A DNA stretch of 64,000 nucleotides from assembly GCF_963676685.1 (NCBI RefSeq), contig NC_092356.1:17161750-17225749 (forward strand), read 5' to 3'. Under the pieces are notes generated by a model. It worked only from the letters and a program-made list of their open reading frames with translations. It did not search any database and was not told where the DNA came from. The DNA is from Mytilus edulis (Eukaryota > Mollusca > Bivalvia > Mytilida > Mytilidae). Positions 10,838 to 20,667 of this stretch are shown here, piece after piece. The position numbers and the translations under genes are program-made. Numbering within the stretch: position 1 is the first letter of the stretch; every line of letters starts with the position of its first letter.

Positions 10838-11509
10838 TGGCATTTTAGCTACTTCATGACTGTCACTGAAATTTCGATATCTCAGAAAATAACTATAAAC
10901 AACACAAATTTAATTTTGAATTATTATAACAATATGACATCCTTTAAACAGTTAATGCTATATAAGAATAGAGAAAGGTTGGGATTTTTTGTGTATTATG
11001 AAATTAAGCAACGTGGAGTTCTTTGACAAACATGGATTTGTGTTCTCTTATAGTTTGGCCAAAAGCCCGAAAATGAAGAATTGAAGTTGATGTGGCTTTA
11101 AATTGTCTTACAAGGAATACTTATTCAAAGAATGACTGCAAAGTGGAGAATAAAATAACGCATATTCCGCAATATTAAAAACAAACTAATTCAAAAACTC
11201 ATAAATACTCGGTATATGAAAAGTATGATGCATACATATGCATGGAAGATATTGTAGAGACAAATATTGAAGGTACTAAACAAGGAACATTTTTGTATTT
11301 GCATACTTGCCATACAATAAGTTATTTTCTATTAAATGAAAACAAAAATTAGCCTAACCTAATTGTCATGTATTTTTCTGAAGCACAAAATATTTGTTGT
11401 AAAATCTATAAAAATCTTTGTAATTAAACAAGTTCCGACTGTGATGATGTACATGTTATGCCTTCTGATGTAATTTATCAATATACATATTTGTGTGTGT
11501 TTTTTTCAG

Positions 11510-11539
11510 TCCGTCAAGTGCTTCGTATTAAGACTATAG
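11510..11539 (+). CDS. Candidate 30-nt microexon
   Basis: Strong acceptor (TTTTTTTCAG) and strong donor (ATAG|GTAAGG) enclose 30 bases. Only one frame is open (RQVLRIKTI), entering with two bases and leaving one. That phase would join the terminal exon at 19878 without a break. The host gene is not identified, and the segment lies inside the composite element, so a chance match is possible. Confidence 0.3.
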   Translation, partial: SVKCFVLRL

Positions 11540-11565
11540 GTAAGGCTAAAAAAAAAAAGAAAAAA

Positions 11566-11630
11566 AAAAGTAACTATAAACAAAAGTAACAATAAACAAA
11601 AGTAACAATAAACAATAGTAACAATAAACT
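11566..11630 (+). repeat. 16-bp tandem repeat, four units
   Basis: Diverging units of AAAAGTAACAATAAAC following an A-rich run. Confidence 0.8.
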
Positions 11631-12004
11631 GTAACTATTTTAGATCCTTTACCATACACACTGTTTAAAGAAACGTCCTAAAATACATGGGTATTTGATC
11701 AAAACATTTGAAGTAAATTTTTAAAATCATATATTATATCAGTATAAAATAGAAAAAAGGGAATCAAAGGGGAAAAAATGGACGGCTATATTTATTGAAT
11801 TATAAGGAAAAGGGAAATATGAACACTCATATCTACCGATAAAGTAAAACCAAAAAACGGACTTAAACGCGCGCACACAACATTGAAACTTTGAAAAAAA
11901 TCAAAATGTCTACTTACCACAATAGCTGTCTCGACAGCTGCTTCATTTTCCGTATCTTTAACAGGTACATGTATATATCAAAAGGTTCACCAGCTAATAA
12001 AAAT

Positions 12005-13453
12005 TTATTATAGGATATGCATGTCACTTGATGATCGCTGTATAACATCTCTTATATTATGTGATACCTCGAAAGCTTTTGATAGGGTATGGCATAGTGG
12101 CCTCTTAATAAAACTAAAAGCGTATGGTATTGATGGAAATCTGTATAAATGGTTTGAAAGTTATATTTCAAATAGAAAACAAAGCGTTTTCGTTTCAAAT
12201 GCCTATTCGCCTTTTGATAATACTAATACTAGGAGTTCCGCAAGGCTCTGTATTAGGTCCCCTACTATTTCTTATTTATGTAAATGACATAGCTGATAAT
12301 TTGACAAGTCTAACTCGATTGTTTGCTGAGGATACATCTCTTTCTTATTCCAGCAATAACCCTTACACTATAGAGGATGTCTTAAACAGCGATTTAGAAC
12401 AAATTTCAGTATGGTCTAAAGATTGGCTTATTAACTTTAACCCTAATAAGACAAAGGCTATGATATTCTCCTGCCATACTTCCCCAGATGATATTGAAAT
12501 AGAATTTCAAAACCAATTAGTAGAATTTGTCTCCTGTCATAAACACTTAGGGATTACTTGTGATTCCAATGATAAATTCCATACACATATAGAAAATATT
12601 TTAAAGTGTGCAAGCACGAGATTAAATGTTCTTAAAAAATTGAAATATGTATTGAATAGAAATTATCTTGCTCTTATATATTTAACTTTTATAAGACCCG
12701 TTATGGAATATGCATGTGAGTTATGGGATGGTTGTACTCAACAAGAAGCCGACAATTTAGAACATGTTCAGTTAGAAGCAGGGAGGTTAGTAACTGGGTT
12801 GCCCGTGTTTGCTAGTCGGGAAGCTACATATTTTGAAACTGGCTGGCAATTGCTTGTGAACAGAAGAAAATCCAGAATGCTCAATATGTTCTATTCTATA
12901 CATAATGAGACTGCCCCTGATTATCTCTGTGATTTAATGCCCCCGCTTGTTGGTCAAGTATCTAACTACGATTTGCGAAACAGTAATAATTATGTAGTAC
13001 CCGGTTATAGACTAGACATAACTAGAAAATCCTTTTTCCCATCCACTACTTTTGAATGGAATAGCCTTCCCCCCGACATACGTACGTCCAAAACATAAAT
13101 ATTTTTAAACGAAAGATGAAGTCCAAATTGATACAGCCACCTTCCTATTTTAGTTGTGGGGATAGAAAATTAATATCATTCATACACGTTTGAGAAATAT
13201 GTGCAGTTCTTTAAATTCAGATTTACATCGTGTTAATATTAAACCCAGTCCCGCATGCAGCTGTGGCCACCCTGTTGAGGATAGTATACACTATTTTTTA
13301 CAGTGCGCTCTTCACAACGAAGCCAGAGAAATACTGTTTTCAAAATTAGAAAGTTATGCTATATCCATTGAGCTTCTTTTAGCTGGTGACGGTGACCTTT
13401 CTTTTCAGCAAAACAAAGACATTTTGAGTCCGTACAATCTTATATCAGAATAA
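12005..13453 (+). pseudogene. LINE ORF2 fragment (Jockey/L2-like reverse transcriptase), broken
   Basis: The 3' part of a non-LTR retrotransposon ORF2. RT palm blocks CDTSKAFDRVWHSGLL and LGVPQGSVLGPLLF are in different frames, so there is a frameshift near 12225-12240. The catalytic FADD box reads FAED (Asp to Glu), followed by NFNPNKTKAMIF, HLGITCD and RPVMEYACELWDGC, then FEWNSLPPDIR before a stop at 13098. More indels precede the terminal Cys/His block SPACSCG...DSIHYFLQCALH (13190-13453). The N-terminal endonuclease is missing. An inactive, 5'-truncated copy inside the composite element; its T-rich 3' tail region runs to about 13740. Confidence 0.9.
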
Positions 13454-13978
13454 CACAAAGATTTAAAGCAGTCAATTAACATTCTAAATTTCTACTTTAC
13501 AACCTTTCACTTCAGTCTAGTTGTTTCATTATTATGCCTTATTATATTGTATTTTTTTTTTCTTTTTATTTCTAATTTTTTTTTGAAGTATGTATTACAT
13601 GCATTACTACTATGTTGTGTTTTTTTTCGCCATTATCTAATGTACTTTGTGTTTATATTTATATTGGGAGAGGACGTCTCTAATGTTGTTATAACTTGTG
13701 TCCAATCCCTTTTGCTACTTTTGCAAGTAAAATATGTTTAAACTAAAAGGTTATGCATATTGTTGTCAGTTATAAATAGATATACAAGTTGAAATGATAG
13801 GACTTTTTTTTATTGGGAACTCACTTTAGTCCAATGACTGTATATATATAGGTAAATTTGTCCTAGATATTAACCTGTAAGTTTCTTCATTGCGTTTATG
13901 TCATCGTTAAACTTGACATTTGCATTTTTAACACACAAAATACCATTGAAATGCTGAAAGACACATTTATTATGTTTC

Positions 13979-14267
13979 AGTTACTATTATCCGATAAAGA
14001 AAATTACGATTATCAAAGAAGAAAAATACCATAGAGTTACGATTATCATACCGAATTTTTCAACGGCAATTTTCAAAGTGCTCAGACGATTCCAGTGCAC
14101 CGTTACGATTCAAATATGATGTAATGGTATAGATAAACCTTGCAGCTGAGTAACTATTGACAAAAGCATGCTACATTTAAGAAAAATGAGTGTAAAGATT
14201 TTACCTATATCTACCGTCGCCATATTGGGATAATCGTAATTGCAGTTACTATTATCTCTTTAATACC
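13979..14267 (-). repeat. Right inverted arm of the composite element, with empty Harbinger site
   Basis: Inverted counterpart of the left arm, with motif copies at 13979-13991, 14002-14014, 14035-14047, 14229-14241 and 14244-14256. It contains the unoccupied ATA target (near 14107-14123) that Harbinger split in the left arm. Confidence 0.85.
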
Positions 14268-15194
14268 TTATTAAAAGTCGGCAATAACATTATGAATTTG
14301 TTATGTAATGTGTCACATTGATTACAATGAACGAAGCTTATGTGAGAACAGCATGAAATTTAATTGATTGGACTAATTTTCAGATACTATTTCATTCGTT
14401 CAAGAGACTTAACACGACTTGATGAGCTCGTAATAGTTCCGGTAAAACATTATTAATGTAGATTATAGCATGATCTTATTACTTTCAGGCGATATAAAGT
14501 GTGCTGTATAATATCTAAGTAGAACTAGGAGTTGACATACCCATGGAAACGGCAATAGTATTAAGGTTGACACAGCAATGAATTCGAAAGGTCATGGTTT
14601 TATTGTGATTAACAGTATATGTTTTAAGAATAACACCAGTCATGGATATTTCAGAAACCAAGTAAAATATTGGAATAATAAAACTGATATGGGTATTGAA
14701 ATATGGGTATGGACGAACGTTGAAGGAAACAATTCCTATTTTTGTTCAACAACTTTATGTCTTAAATTATAAAAACTTTGGCTTTTTGAATATCGTTTCG
14801 CTTTTAATGCTCAATAAGCTCGTTATGCTGTCAAGTAGACGAATAAGTATTTGGCATTTAAAATTATAAAACGGGTGTCTGAAAGAGCTATAGACCATAT
14901 TCTGTTCATACTTCGAACGACAAAATTATCTTATATCTTCCTGTGTGACGTCTACATGATGATCAATTGGTGTACGTCAAACGCGCGATTCTATGTCAGA
15001 GTTAATGTTAACCAACAATGTTATCAGGTTAATGATTCGGTTCCAGTACTTAAAATATTTCGATACTTTATGAATGGATTTAACATAGATAAATCATTTA
15101 ATAAAAAAAAAACAATGAAAAAAAGTTGTTAAATTTGATCTTTACTTTTTTGTATTTTTTTGTTGCATTTTATTTTTATAGTGATTAAGATAAT
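14268..15194. other. No gene recognised
   Basis: Short open frames at 14578 and 14851 show no family resemblance, splice context or membrane or secretion signal. Confidence 0.4.
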
Positions 15195-15500
15195 AACACC
15201 ATATTGACTGCTGTACCCCTATTTTTGACATTTGTACCTATCATGTCTGTTTGATTTGTTCACGCATCGTTGCCAATATAATGGAATTTGATGAGACTGT
15301 CACACAGGTAAGAAGTTTAGCTAGCTTTAACATCAGGTTCAATCGACCACTTTCTACATAAGAAAATGCCTGTACCTAATCAGGAATATGACAGTTGTTA
15401 TCCATTCATTTGGTGTGTTTGAGCTTTTGATTTTGCAATTTGATAAGGGACTTTCCTGTTTTGAATTTTTATCGGAGTTCAGTATTTTTGAGTTTTATTT
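15195..15500 (+). repeat. Dispersed repeat, family G
   Basis: GACTGCTGTACCCCTATTTT, CACGCATCGTTGCCAATATA, AAGAAAATGCCTGTACC and GGAGTTCAGTATTTTTG in order. Parts recur at 24815-24925 and 31262-31345. The tempting ATGGAATTTGATGAG...CAG|GTAAGA is part of the repeat. Confidence 0.7.
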
Positions 15501-15768
15501 TTTGGAACAACGTTCTTAACAGCAATGCGAGGCACATTACGTAATGTGTTTTTGGTTTTGGGCTGTATTTAAGACCCTTTTTGTTTTTTTTACTATAAAT
15601 GATTGTTATAAAAGTTCTTAAGACAATTGCTTCGAGCAAAAAATAACTTTGCATATTTGATTTAAATGACCAGGTCAATTGAAATTCAAAGCATATGTCA
15701 AATTCAAATAAAAAGAAGGGCTTTGAAAGATGTAATATAATCCATTTAGGAAAAAAACCCAGCTTGCA

Positions 15769-15831
15769 TTGAGGGCCGTGCTGGAAAGGACAATTGTATC
15801 TACTTCCAATCATACAACTTCTTCTTAGTTT
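15769..15831 (-). repeat. 63-bp perfect direct repeat, copy 1
   Basis: Identical to 15978-16040 with unlike flanks. On the minus strand it is exactly 21 open codons including RRSCMIGSRYNCPFQ. In this copy the frame continues into a Cys (PQCKLGFF). No signal peptide or start context is visible. Confidence 0.85.
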
Positions 15832-15977
15832 TGATCATTTAATTGGTTTAAAAATTGCAGGAAGCTTAAATATAGGAGATATATGAATGTCAGATGAAAT
15901 ATTAAACTATCAACTGACAATCATTTCAGAAATCAAACCAGTCCAAATTACATTAACCCTTTACATATATCAATAGT

Positions 15978-16040
15978 TTGAGGGCCGTGCTGGAAAGGAC
16001 AATTGTATCTACTTCCAATCATACAACTTCTTCTTAGTTT
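15978..16040 (-). repeat. 63-bp perfect direct repeat, copy 2
   Basis: Identical to 15769-15831, 209 bp away. The reading frame runs out soon after the block. Confidence 0.85.
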
Positions 16041-16045
16041 GGATA

Positions 16046-16430
16046 ACGTGCAATTTAAATGAATAGAAAATAATTTGTATAACGTGCAAAATAAAAGAGT
16101 TCAGATTATGAAGGAAAAAGAAAATTGGTGGCCTTCTGCTATTGCCAGCTCTTTGGTCGGGGTGTTGTCTCTTAGACACATTCCCCATAAATAGAATTCA
16201 ATTCAAATCCTGACATGAATCAGGGTCTGTTTGTATCCTTCATTTCTTCAATCTTTACCTTGTTAGGCAATTTTCCGCTGTTCTATATTTATTTGTTCCC
16301 TTATTCTCTATGTTTTCATGTTTCATTACCAATTCATTCTATATTCCTTATGGTGTTGTCCTATTTTCTTTTTCCTTCATAATCTGCACTCTTTTATTTT
16401 GCACGTTATACAAATTATTTTCTATTTTTT
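16046..16430. repeat. Inverted repeat pair of ~65 bp
   Basis: The left arm (about 16058-16123: AGAAAATAATTTGTATAACG, then AGATTATGAAGGAAAAAG) matches the reverse complement of about 16364-16428. The interval holds a family F block at 16127-16200. Confidence 0.75.
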
Positions 16431-16510
16431 AACCCCATTACTATGAAACAGGCAAACTAGTTTATTTTAAAGGTCAGACAAAAACTGATTGTAAGACAAT
16501 ATTTTTTTTT

Positions 16511-16780
16511 ACATAAATAGAATTCAATTCAAATCCTAAAACATAAAAAAAACACTCTAAGAATACATTTACCCATTGGTGGCCTTCTGCTATTGCCAGC
16601 TCTTTGGTCGGGGTGTTGTCTCTTAGACACATTCCCCATAAATAGAATTCAATTCAAATCCTAAAACATAAACAAACACTCTAAGAATACATGTACCCAT
16701 TGGTGACCTTCTGCTATTGTCTGCTCTTTGGTCGGGGTGTTGTCTCTTATACACATTCCTCATTTCCATTCTCAATTTAA
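16511..16780 (+). repeat. 124-bp tandem repeat with family F blocks
   Basis: Two consecutive units (CCATTGGT starts at 16573 and 16697) contain CTCTTTGGTCGGGGTGTTG, and the block AATAGAATTCAATTCAAATC recurs at 16517 and 16641. A third related block is at 16127-16208. Confidence 0.85.
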
Positions 16781-16789
16781 TTAATTCTA

Positions 16790-17479
16790 TAATTATAGAT
16801 ATGGTACATTTAAATGGTTGAAATTATTATTATACTTGGAACTTGAGTATCTTCAATCGAATCTTAATCGTGTTTTGTTAATTTGTCAGTTTTGAAAGTA
16901 ATAGTTAATGATCTTGTCCGCCGTTTCTTTGTTTTTCGTCTTGTGCATTCGACTTTTGAGTTTTTAATGTCCCTTTGCTATCGTCCGCCTCTTTTATAAA
17001 TGCATCTTGCTAAAAACGACAGAAATAGTTGTTAATTTAGTAGATCTTTGTTTCCTTAGATTATGATTTAATAAAAAGAGATAAATTATACTTTAAGGTC
17101 TTAAAGTTAAATCTTTAACGGTACTTGTATGGTATCGGGTCATTGCTCTAAAGAAATATACCAAACCTAGGAACTACTATTGTTGTACATTTTTGTATTA
17201 ATAATACTTTTATAATTTCTAATTTGTTCTCCAAAGACATCTAAGGCTTGATAATATAAATGTCGCTATTCTTTGATTCTGTGATTGAATTTTAAATTCG
17301 GAAATTAGCAGCGTCTATAAAAGGAAATTAGAATCTTGGGTAGTGTTACAAATGAAGTTATAGTATTTTAATTCGCTTATTGTGTACAAGCAGACGTATG
17401 TTTAACTTTAAATAGTAGTAATTAAAACCATACATGGGAAGACAATATAACTCTCAATGCTGAAATTGAAAGATATGGA
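16790..17479. other. Mostly unassigned; family D scrap
   Basis: A partial family D copy (TTGAGTTTTTAATGTCCCTTT) lies at about 16915-17000. The rest shows no supportable feature. Confidence 0.4.
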
Positions 17480-17910
17480 AAAGAAATTTGTTGGACAGAT
17501 AATAATGTGAATGGCTCAAATAGAAGCCATACGTAAACGAAATTGAGATGCAACTATTTCTGGATACATAATAAACCTTAACTATTGTAGGGGCAATGTA
17601 ATGTTTCGAACAAAATTTGTTATAACAGCAGCTGGATATATGATAAACCAAAAATATTGTAGAGGCATTGTGTGGTTTCGAATAGAAGCAATTGATACAT
17701 AAATGGGTTGTAACGGTTGCTGGATACGTAGTAAACCTAAACTTTTATAAAGGCATTTTAATGTTTCGAAAATAAGCCATTGATAAAAGAAATGTTGTTT
17801 AAACGGTTGCTGGATACGTGATAAAATAATATATTCCAGTGAAATTGTAGCTGGCAATGGCTAAAACAGAAACCATCGTCAAACATAATTGAGATGTAAC
17901 GGTTGGTGTC
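17480..17910 (+). repeat. Diverged tandem repeat, ~70-90-bp unit
   Basis: At least four imperfect units built from GGTTGCTGGATACGT, GATAAACC, TATTGTAGAGGCA and ATGTTTCGAA-like blocks. Unit length varies. Confidence 0.7.
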
Positions 17911-18051
17911 AAGGAGTTCGTGTGGCTTTTGCTTTAGCTATAAGTGTTGTTCTTCGTGATGATTTTGAGATTAAAACGTTACAATTTAAAAATCTACCTA
18001 AGCTTAGCGGTATTTGGTAAAACTTTGGTATTTTACCTTTTTTCCATTCGA

Positions 18052-18095
18052 GCGTCACTGATGAGTCTTTTGAAGGCGAAATGTACATCTGTCGC
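18052..18095 (+). ncRNA. Hammerhead ribozyme motif, core intact
   Basis: GCGTCA, CTGATGA, stem II GTC/GGC with a 7-nt loop, GAAA, palindromic stem III (ATGTACAT), cleavage triplet ATC, then TGTCGC. All conserved core bases are present. Stem I has one U-U mismatch. Retrozyme-type body sequence lies upstream (TTAGCGGTATTTGGTAAAAC). Confidence 0.75.
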
Positions 18096-18466
18096 AAATA
18101 CAAAATTTAAATCCTGGTATCTATGATGAGTTTATTGGATGGTTGTTTCGTTGGCAATCATCTAACATCTCCTTATTTGCTACTAAACTATTGTGTCGTC
18201 TACCTTTAAGAATATTTACACACCAATGGCGGCAATTTATTTCTAAATAGATTTCATACCAGTAAAAGAGTCTTACCATGCGTAAGACAAAGCACTAACA
18301 GGAAATCATAAAAGAAACAGACAATAATAGGCTAATTTTTCTGATCAATAGTTATCTTTGAGACAAACGTCAAGTATATGAATTAAAGGACAACGTTTTT
18401 GTTTTTATCTCGATTCGCATCAACTTTATACTTATCCGGATTTTTAACTCTTACTTTTTTAATCGA

Positions 18467-18510
18467 GCGTCACTGATCAGTCGTTTGTAGAGAAAACGTG
18501 TGTCTGGATT
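18467..18510 (+). ncRNA. Degenerate hammerhead ribozyme motif
   Basis: Stem I GCGTCA is retained but the core reads CTGATCA and the stem II/GAAA region is disordered. Inactive relic. Confidence 0.6.
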
Positions 18511-18719
18511 TCATAATTATAAGCCTTATTTTCACAATATCTCTTCAATTTGAATTGTTCTTGTTGTTATTCATCAAGAAGACTACATTTTTCTAAATAT
18601 TACAGTTAAATATACTTTCTTTGATATCTTTATTCATTTGATATATATGCATATTAATATGACAGATGAGTTTAAACTAAGAATAAGTGTTTGTAACTGT
18701 ATCTCATAGAACTTACAAC

Positions 18720-18905
18720 CTAAAACTGAGGGAAACACATCAAGTATAAGAGGGTAATAATGGAACAGAAACACTGCCGTTCAACAAAAACAAACGCCAA
18801 CATACATAAAAACGGTCTTGTTGATATCAACTGCCATAATTCCTGACTTGGTATAGGATATTTAAAGAAAAGATGTTGGGTCAAAATTGTTTTAAAACTA
18901 GCCAA
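18720..18905 (+). repeat. Dispersed repeat, family C
   Basis: Second copy of the repeat at 1727-1945 (ACTGAGGGAAACACATCAAG, CGCCAACATACATAAAAACG). Confidence 0.65.
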
Positions 18906-19141
18906 CCTTAACCCTAGCGCAACCCACCCCCATCCCGCTTATATGTCAAGAATCGCTAGAAATAGTTTAAGGATTTTGTAGCTGATTAGACTTTTGAAGA
19001 TTTTAAAAGACGAAAAACTAAGGATTTTCTTATCCCAGGCATAGATTACCTTAGCCGTATTTGGCACAACTTTTTGGAACTTTGGATCCTCGGTGCTCTT
19101 AAACTTTTTACTTGTTTCGCTTTATAAATATTTTGATATGA

Positions 19142-19185
19142 GCGTCACTGATGAGTCTTATGTAGACGAAATGCGCGTCTGGCGT
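19142..19185 (+). ncRNA. Canonical type I hammerhead ribozyme (retrozyme/Penelope-type)
   Basis: All elements of a self-cleaving hammerhead are present. Stem I is GCGTCA (19142-19147) paired with TGGCGT (19180-19185). CTGATGA is at 19148-19154, stem II GTC/GAC with loop TTATGTA, and GAAA at 19168-19171. Stem III is four base pairs with no loop (ATGC/GCGT), and predicted cleavage follows C19179 in GUC. The loopless self-complementary stem III is the form known from animal retrozymes and Penelope-like elements, thought to cleave as dimers. Upstream, 19040-19140 matches the retrozyme body (CGTATTTGGCACAACTTTTT). Confidence 0.9.
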
Positions 19186-19234
19186 ACTAAATTATAATCC
19201 TGATATCTTTGATAACTATTAATACCTGATATCC

Positions 19235-19400
19235 GCACCCCCTTTTTGATGGGGTTCTTGTTGCTCTGTATTTAATGTTCTACATGTTGTGTTTCATGTA
19301 CTACTGTTGGTCTGTTAGTCTTTTTCGTTTCCACCCATGGCGTTGTCAGTTTATTTTCGACTAATGAGTTTGAATGTCCCTCTGCTATCTTTAATCTGTA
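19235..19400 (+). repeat. Dispersed repeat, family D
   Basis: TGGGGTTCTTGTTGCTCTG, CCATGGCGTTGTCAGTTTAT, GAGTTTGAATGTCCCTCTG in order. Starts about 60 bases after the ribozyme cleavage site. Confidence 0.8.
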
Positions 19401-19877
19401 TATCTTTTTAAACTAATAAGTCGAATAAAACTGTTAATTGTCATTATTAAGAGACATTTGGATTGATTGGTGATTGCTTTCAATGCCATCATCGCAAAAT
19501 ACAACCATTGAAGACAACAAAAGATCTAATGCCAAAAAATTATGATTTATAATAGTCTTTTTGTTTGTCGTACATTGTACAATTGATAAAATGGTGGTTA
19601 CTGCTGTAAAAACATATATAAGGTTCTAAGGTGAAATATTAACGTACAATTTAGACCTCATAACTTGGATCCTTTTTTAGAACATTTTGGTGAAGGACAG
19701 ACACAAGAAAGGTCATTTGTTTATGTCATATTATTTTATTATTGATATATATTATTGATAATAGAGGAACTCAAGAAATAACCGTATAACGATTAAATGG
19801 TTTTGAATCATTATATTTAATTCCTATATTTATGACTATAAGTTAAATTTCACTTATTCACGTTTCATTATTTTCAG
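19401..19877. other. Probable intron or intergenic DNA
   Basis: No coding frame. Ends with the polypyrimidine tract and acceptor (ATTATTTTCAG) of the next exon. Confidence 0.4.
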
Positions 19878-19942
19878 AAAAGTTTCCTGATATTGACCAG
19901 GAAGACAACGATACAAAATCATACTCTTACGCAATGACTTAA
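19878..19942 (+). CDS. Candidate terminal exon (acidic, Tyr-containing C-terminal tail)
   Basis: Strong acceptor ATTATTTTCAG at 19876-19877, then two bases completing a codon and FPDIDQEDNDTKSYSYAMT with TAA at 19940-19942. An AATAAA signal follows 79 bases after the stop. The short, hydrophilic Asp- and Tyr-rich sequence resembles the cytoplasmic tail of a membrane receptor, but no family can be named. Phase fits the 30-nt candidate exon at 11510. It ends tail-to-tail with the minus-strand exon at 20381-20438. Confidence 0.5.
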
Positions 19943-20020
19943 TCTTTTGACGTTTAAGAAGGCAATCGGCGACTTCAATTACTACTGAAAAAGACTGTCA
20001 TTTTGTTTCGTATTTCTATA

Positions 20021-20026
20021 AATAAA
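20021..20026 (+). promoter_or_regulatory. Polyadenylation signal AATAAA
   Basis: Lies 79 bases after the stop of the candidate terminal exon at 19878-19942. Confidence 0.5.
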
Positions 20027-20065
20027 ACATCGTTGTAATGTTTAATCTTCTATATATATATGTTG

Positions 20066-20226
20066 TGTACAAGTTATCATTTTGTACAAATTATAATTTG
20101 TACAAAAAAATTGTAAAAATTATAATTTGTATTTTGACTTTGTACAAATTATAATTTGTACAAAAAGTGCTTGTACAAATTACAATTTGTACAAAATAAG
20201 GCTTAATTTCACTTATAACTTGTACA
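20066..20226. repeat. Array of near-perfect short palindromes
   Basis: Four tandem copies of the self-complementary TTGTACAAATTATAATTTGT core (20080-20107, 20110-20133, 20139-20164, 20170-20196) lie inside outer inverted ends GTACAAGTTAT and ATAACTTGTAC. It may be a tiny hairpin transposon or a cruciform-prone array. Confidence 0.85.
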
Positions 20227-20380
20227 ATAATTTATCATATGGACATTGTGATAAAAAAGTGTTGATACCCACTATATGAAGTCATATAATTTAGTTGATT
20301 AGAACAATATATTTAAAAAACTGTCGATTCTGACGATTCTTTTTCAACTATTTCCTCCAAATTACGATTTTGGTTTTCAT

Positions 20381-20438
20381 TTAATATATCTCTGAATATA
20401 TAGACGTCACTTCTTCACTGCTCTCTCCGTTTTGAAAT
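20381..20438 (-). CDS. Candidate terminal exon with Tyr-based tail motif
   Basis: The minus strand shows a good acceptor (CCCTTTTTCAG). One base completes a codon, then FQNGESSEEVTSIYSEIY and TAA (20383-20381). SIYSEIY resembles phosphotyrosine docking motifs of receptor tails. The phase (enters with one base) does not directly fit the donor of the membrane exon at 21018-21110, which leaves one base, so an intermediate exon or a different gene is needed. Read directly from that exon, the frame would be a short basic tail instead. Confidence 0.4.
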
Positions 20439-20667
20439 CTGAAAAAGGGTAATATTTCAAAAAAGTGTTCCTTGAATGATGTGCAAGGCTATTGGCGAAG
20501 TTATAAATCGAAATCGACCAATCAATTTACGCAATATTTGTCAAATCCAATTACTTTAGAGTCCGAAACAGCTAATTGATTGTAATGTATGCATCACTGA
20601 CTTGATTTGAATTTCATACCTCAGTGACGTTAGTGATTAAGGTGTTTCTGTATTATCATTTGATTTA

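Larger units (their letters stand above)
6105..14267. mobile_element. Composite element with ~300-bp inverted arms
   Basis: The left end (from 6105, GGTATTAAAGAGATAATAG) and the right end (to 14267) are inverted copies over about 300 bp. The left copy is interrupted by the Harbinger element at 6258-10061. Both arms carry five copies of GATAATCGTAA(C/T)T or a one-base variant. Without Harbinger the element would be about 4.36 kb. Its interior holds a LINE fragment and family A and B repeats, but no transposase of its own that I recognise, so it is probably non-autonomous or gutted. No clear flanking target duplication was found, so the superfamily is undetermined. Confidence 0.75.

Noticed and set aside
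15283-15314. ATGGAATTTGATGAG...ACACAG|GTAAGA as a first coding exon
   Set aside because: The sequence lies within family G, a dispersed repeat, so the start and donor are repeat sequence.
15469-15813. 114-codon minus-strand frame
   Set aside because: It spans repeat DNA and a Lys/Phe-rich stretch without domain character. Only the 63-bp block inside it is of interest.
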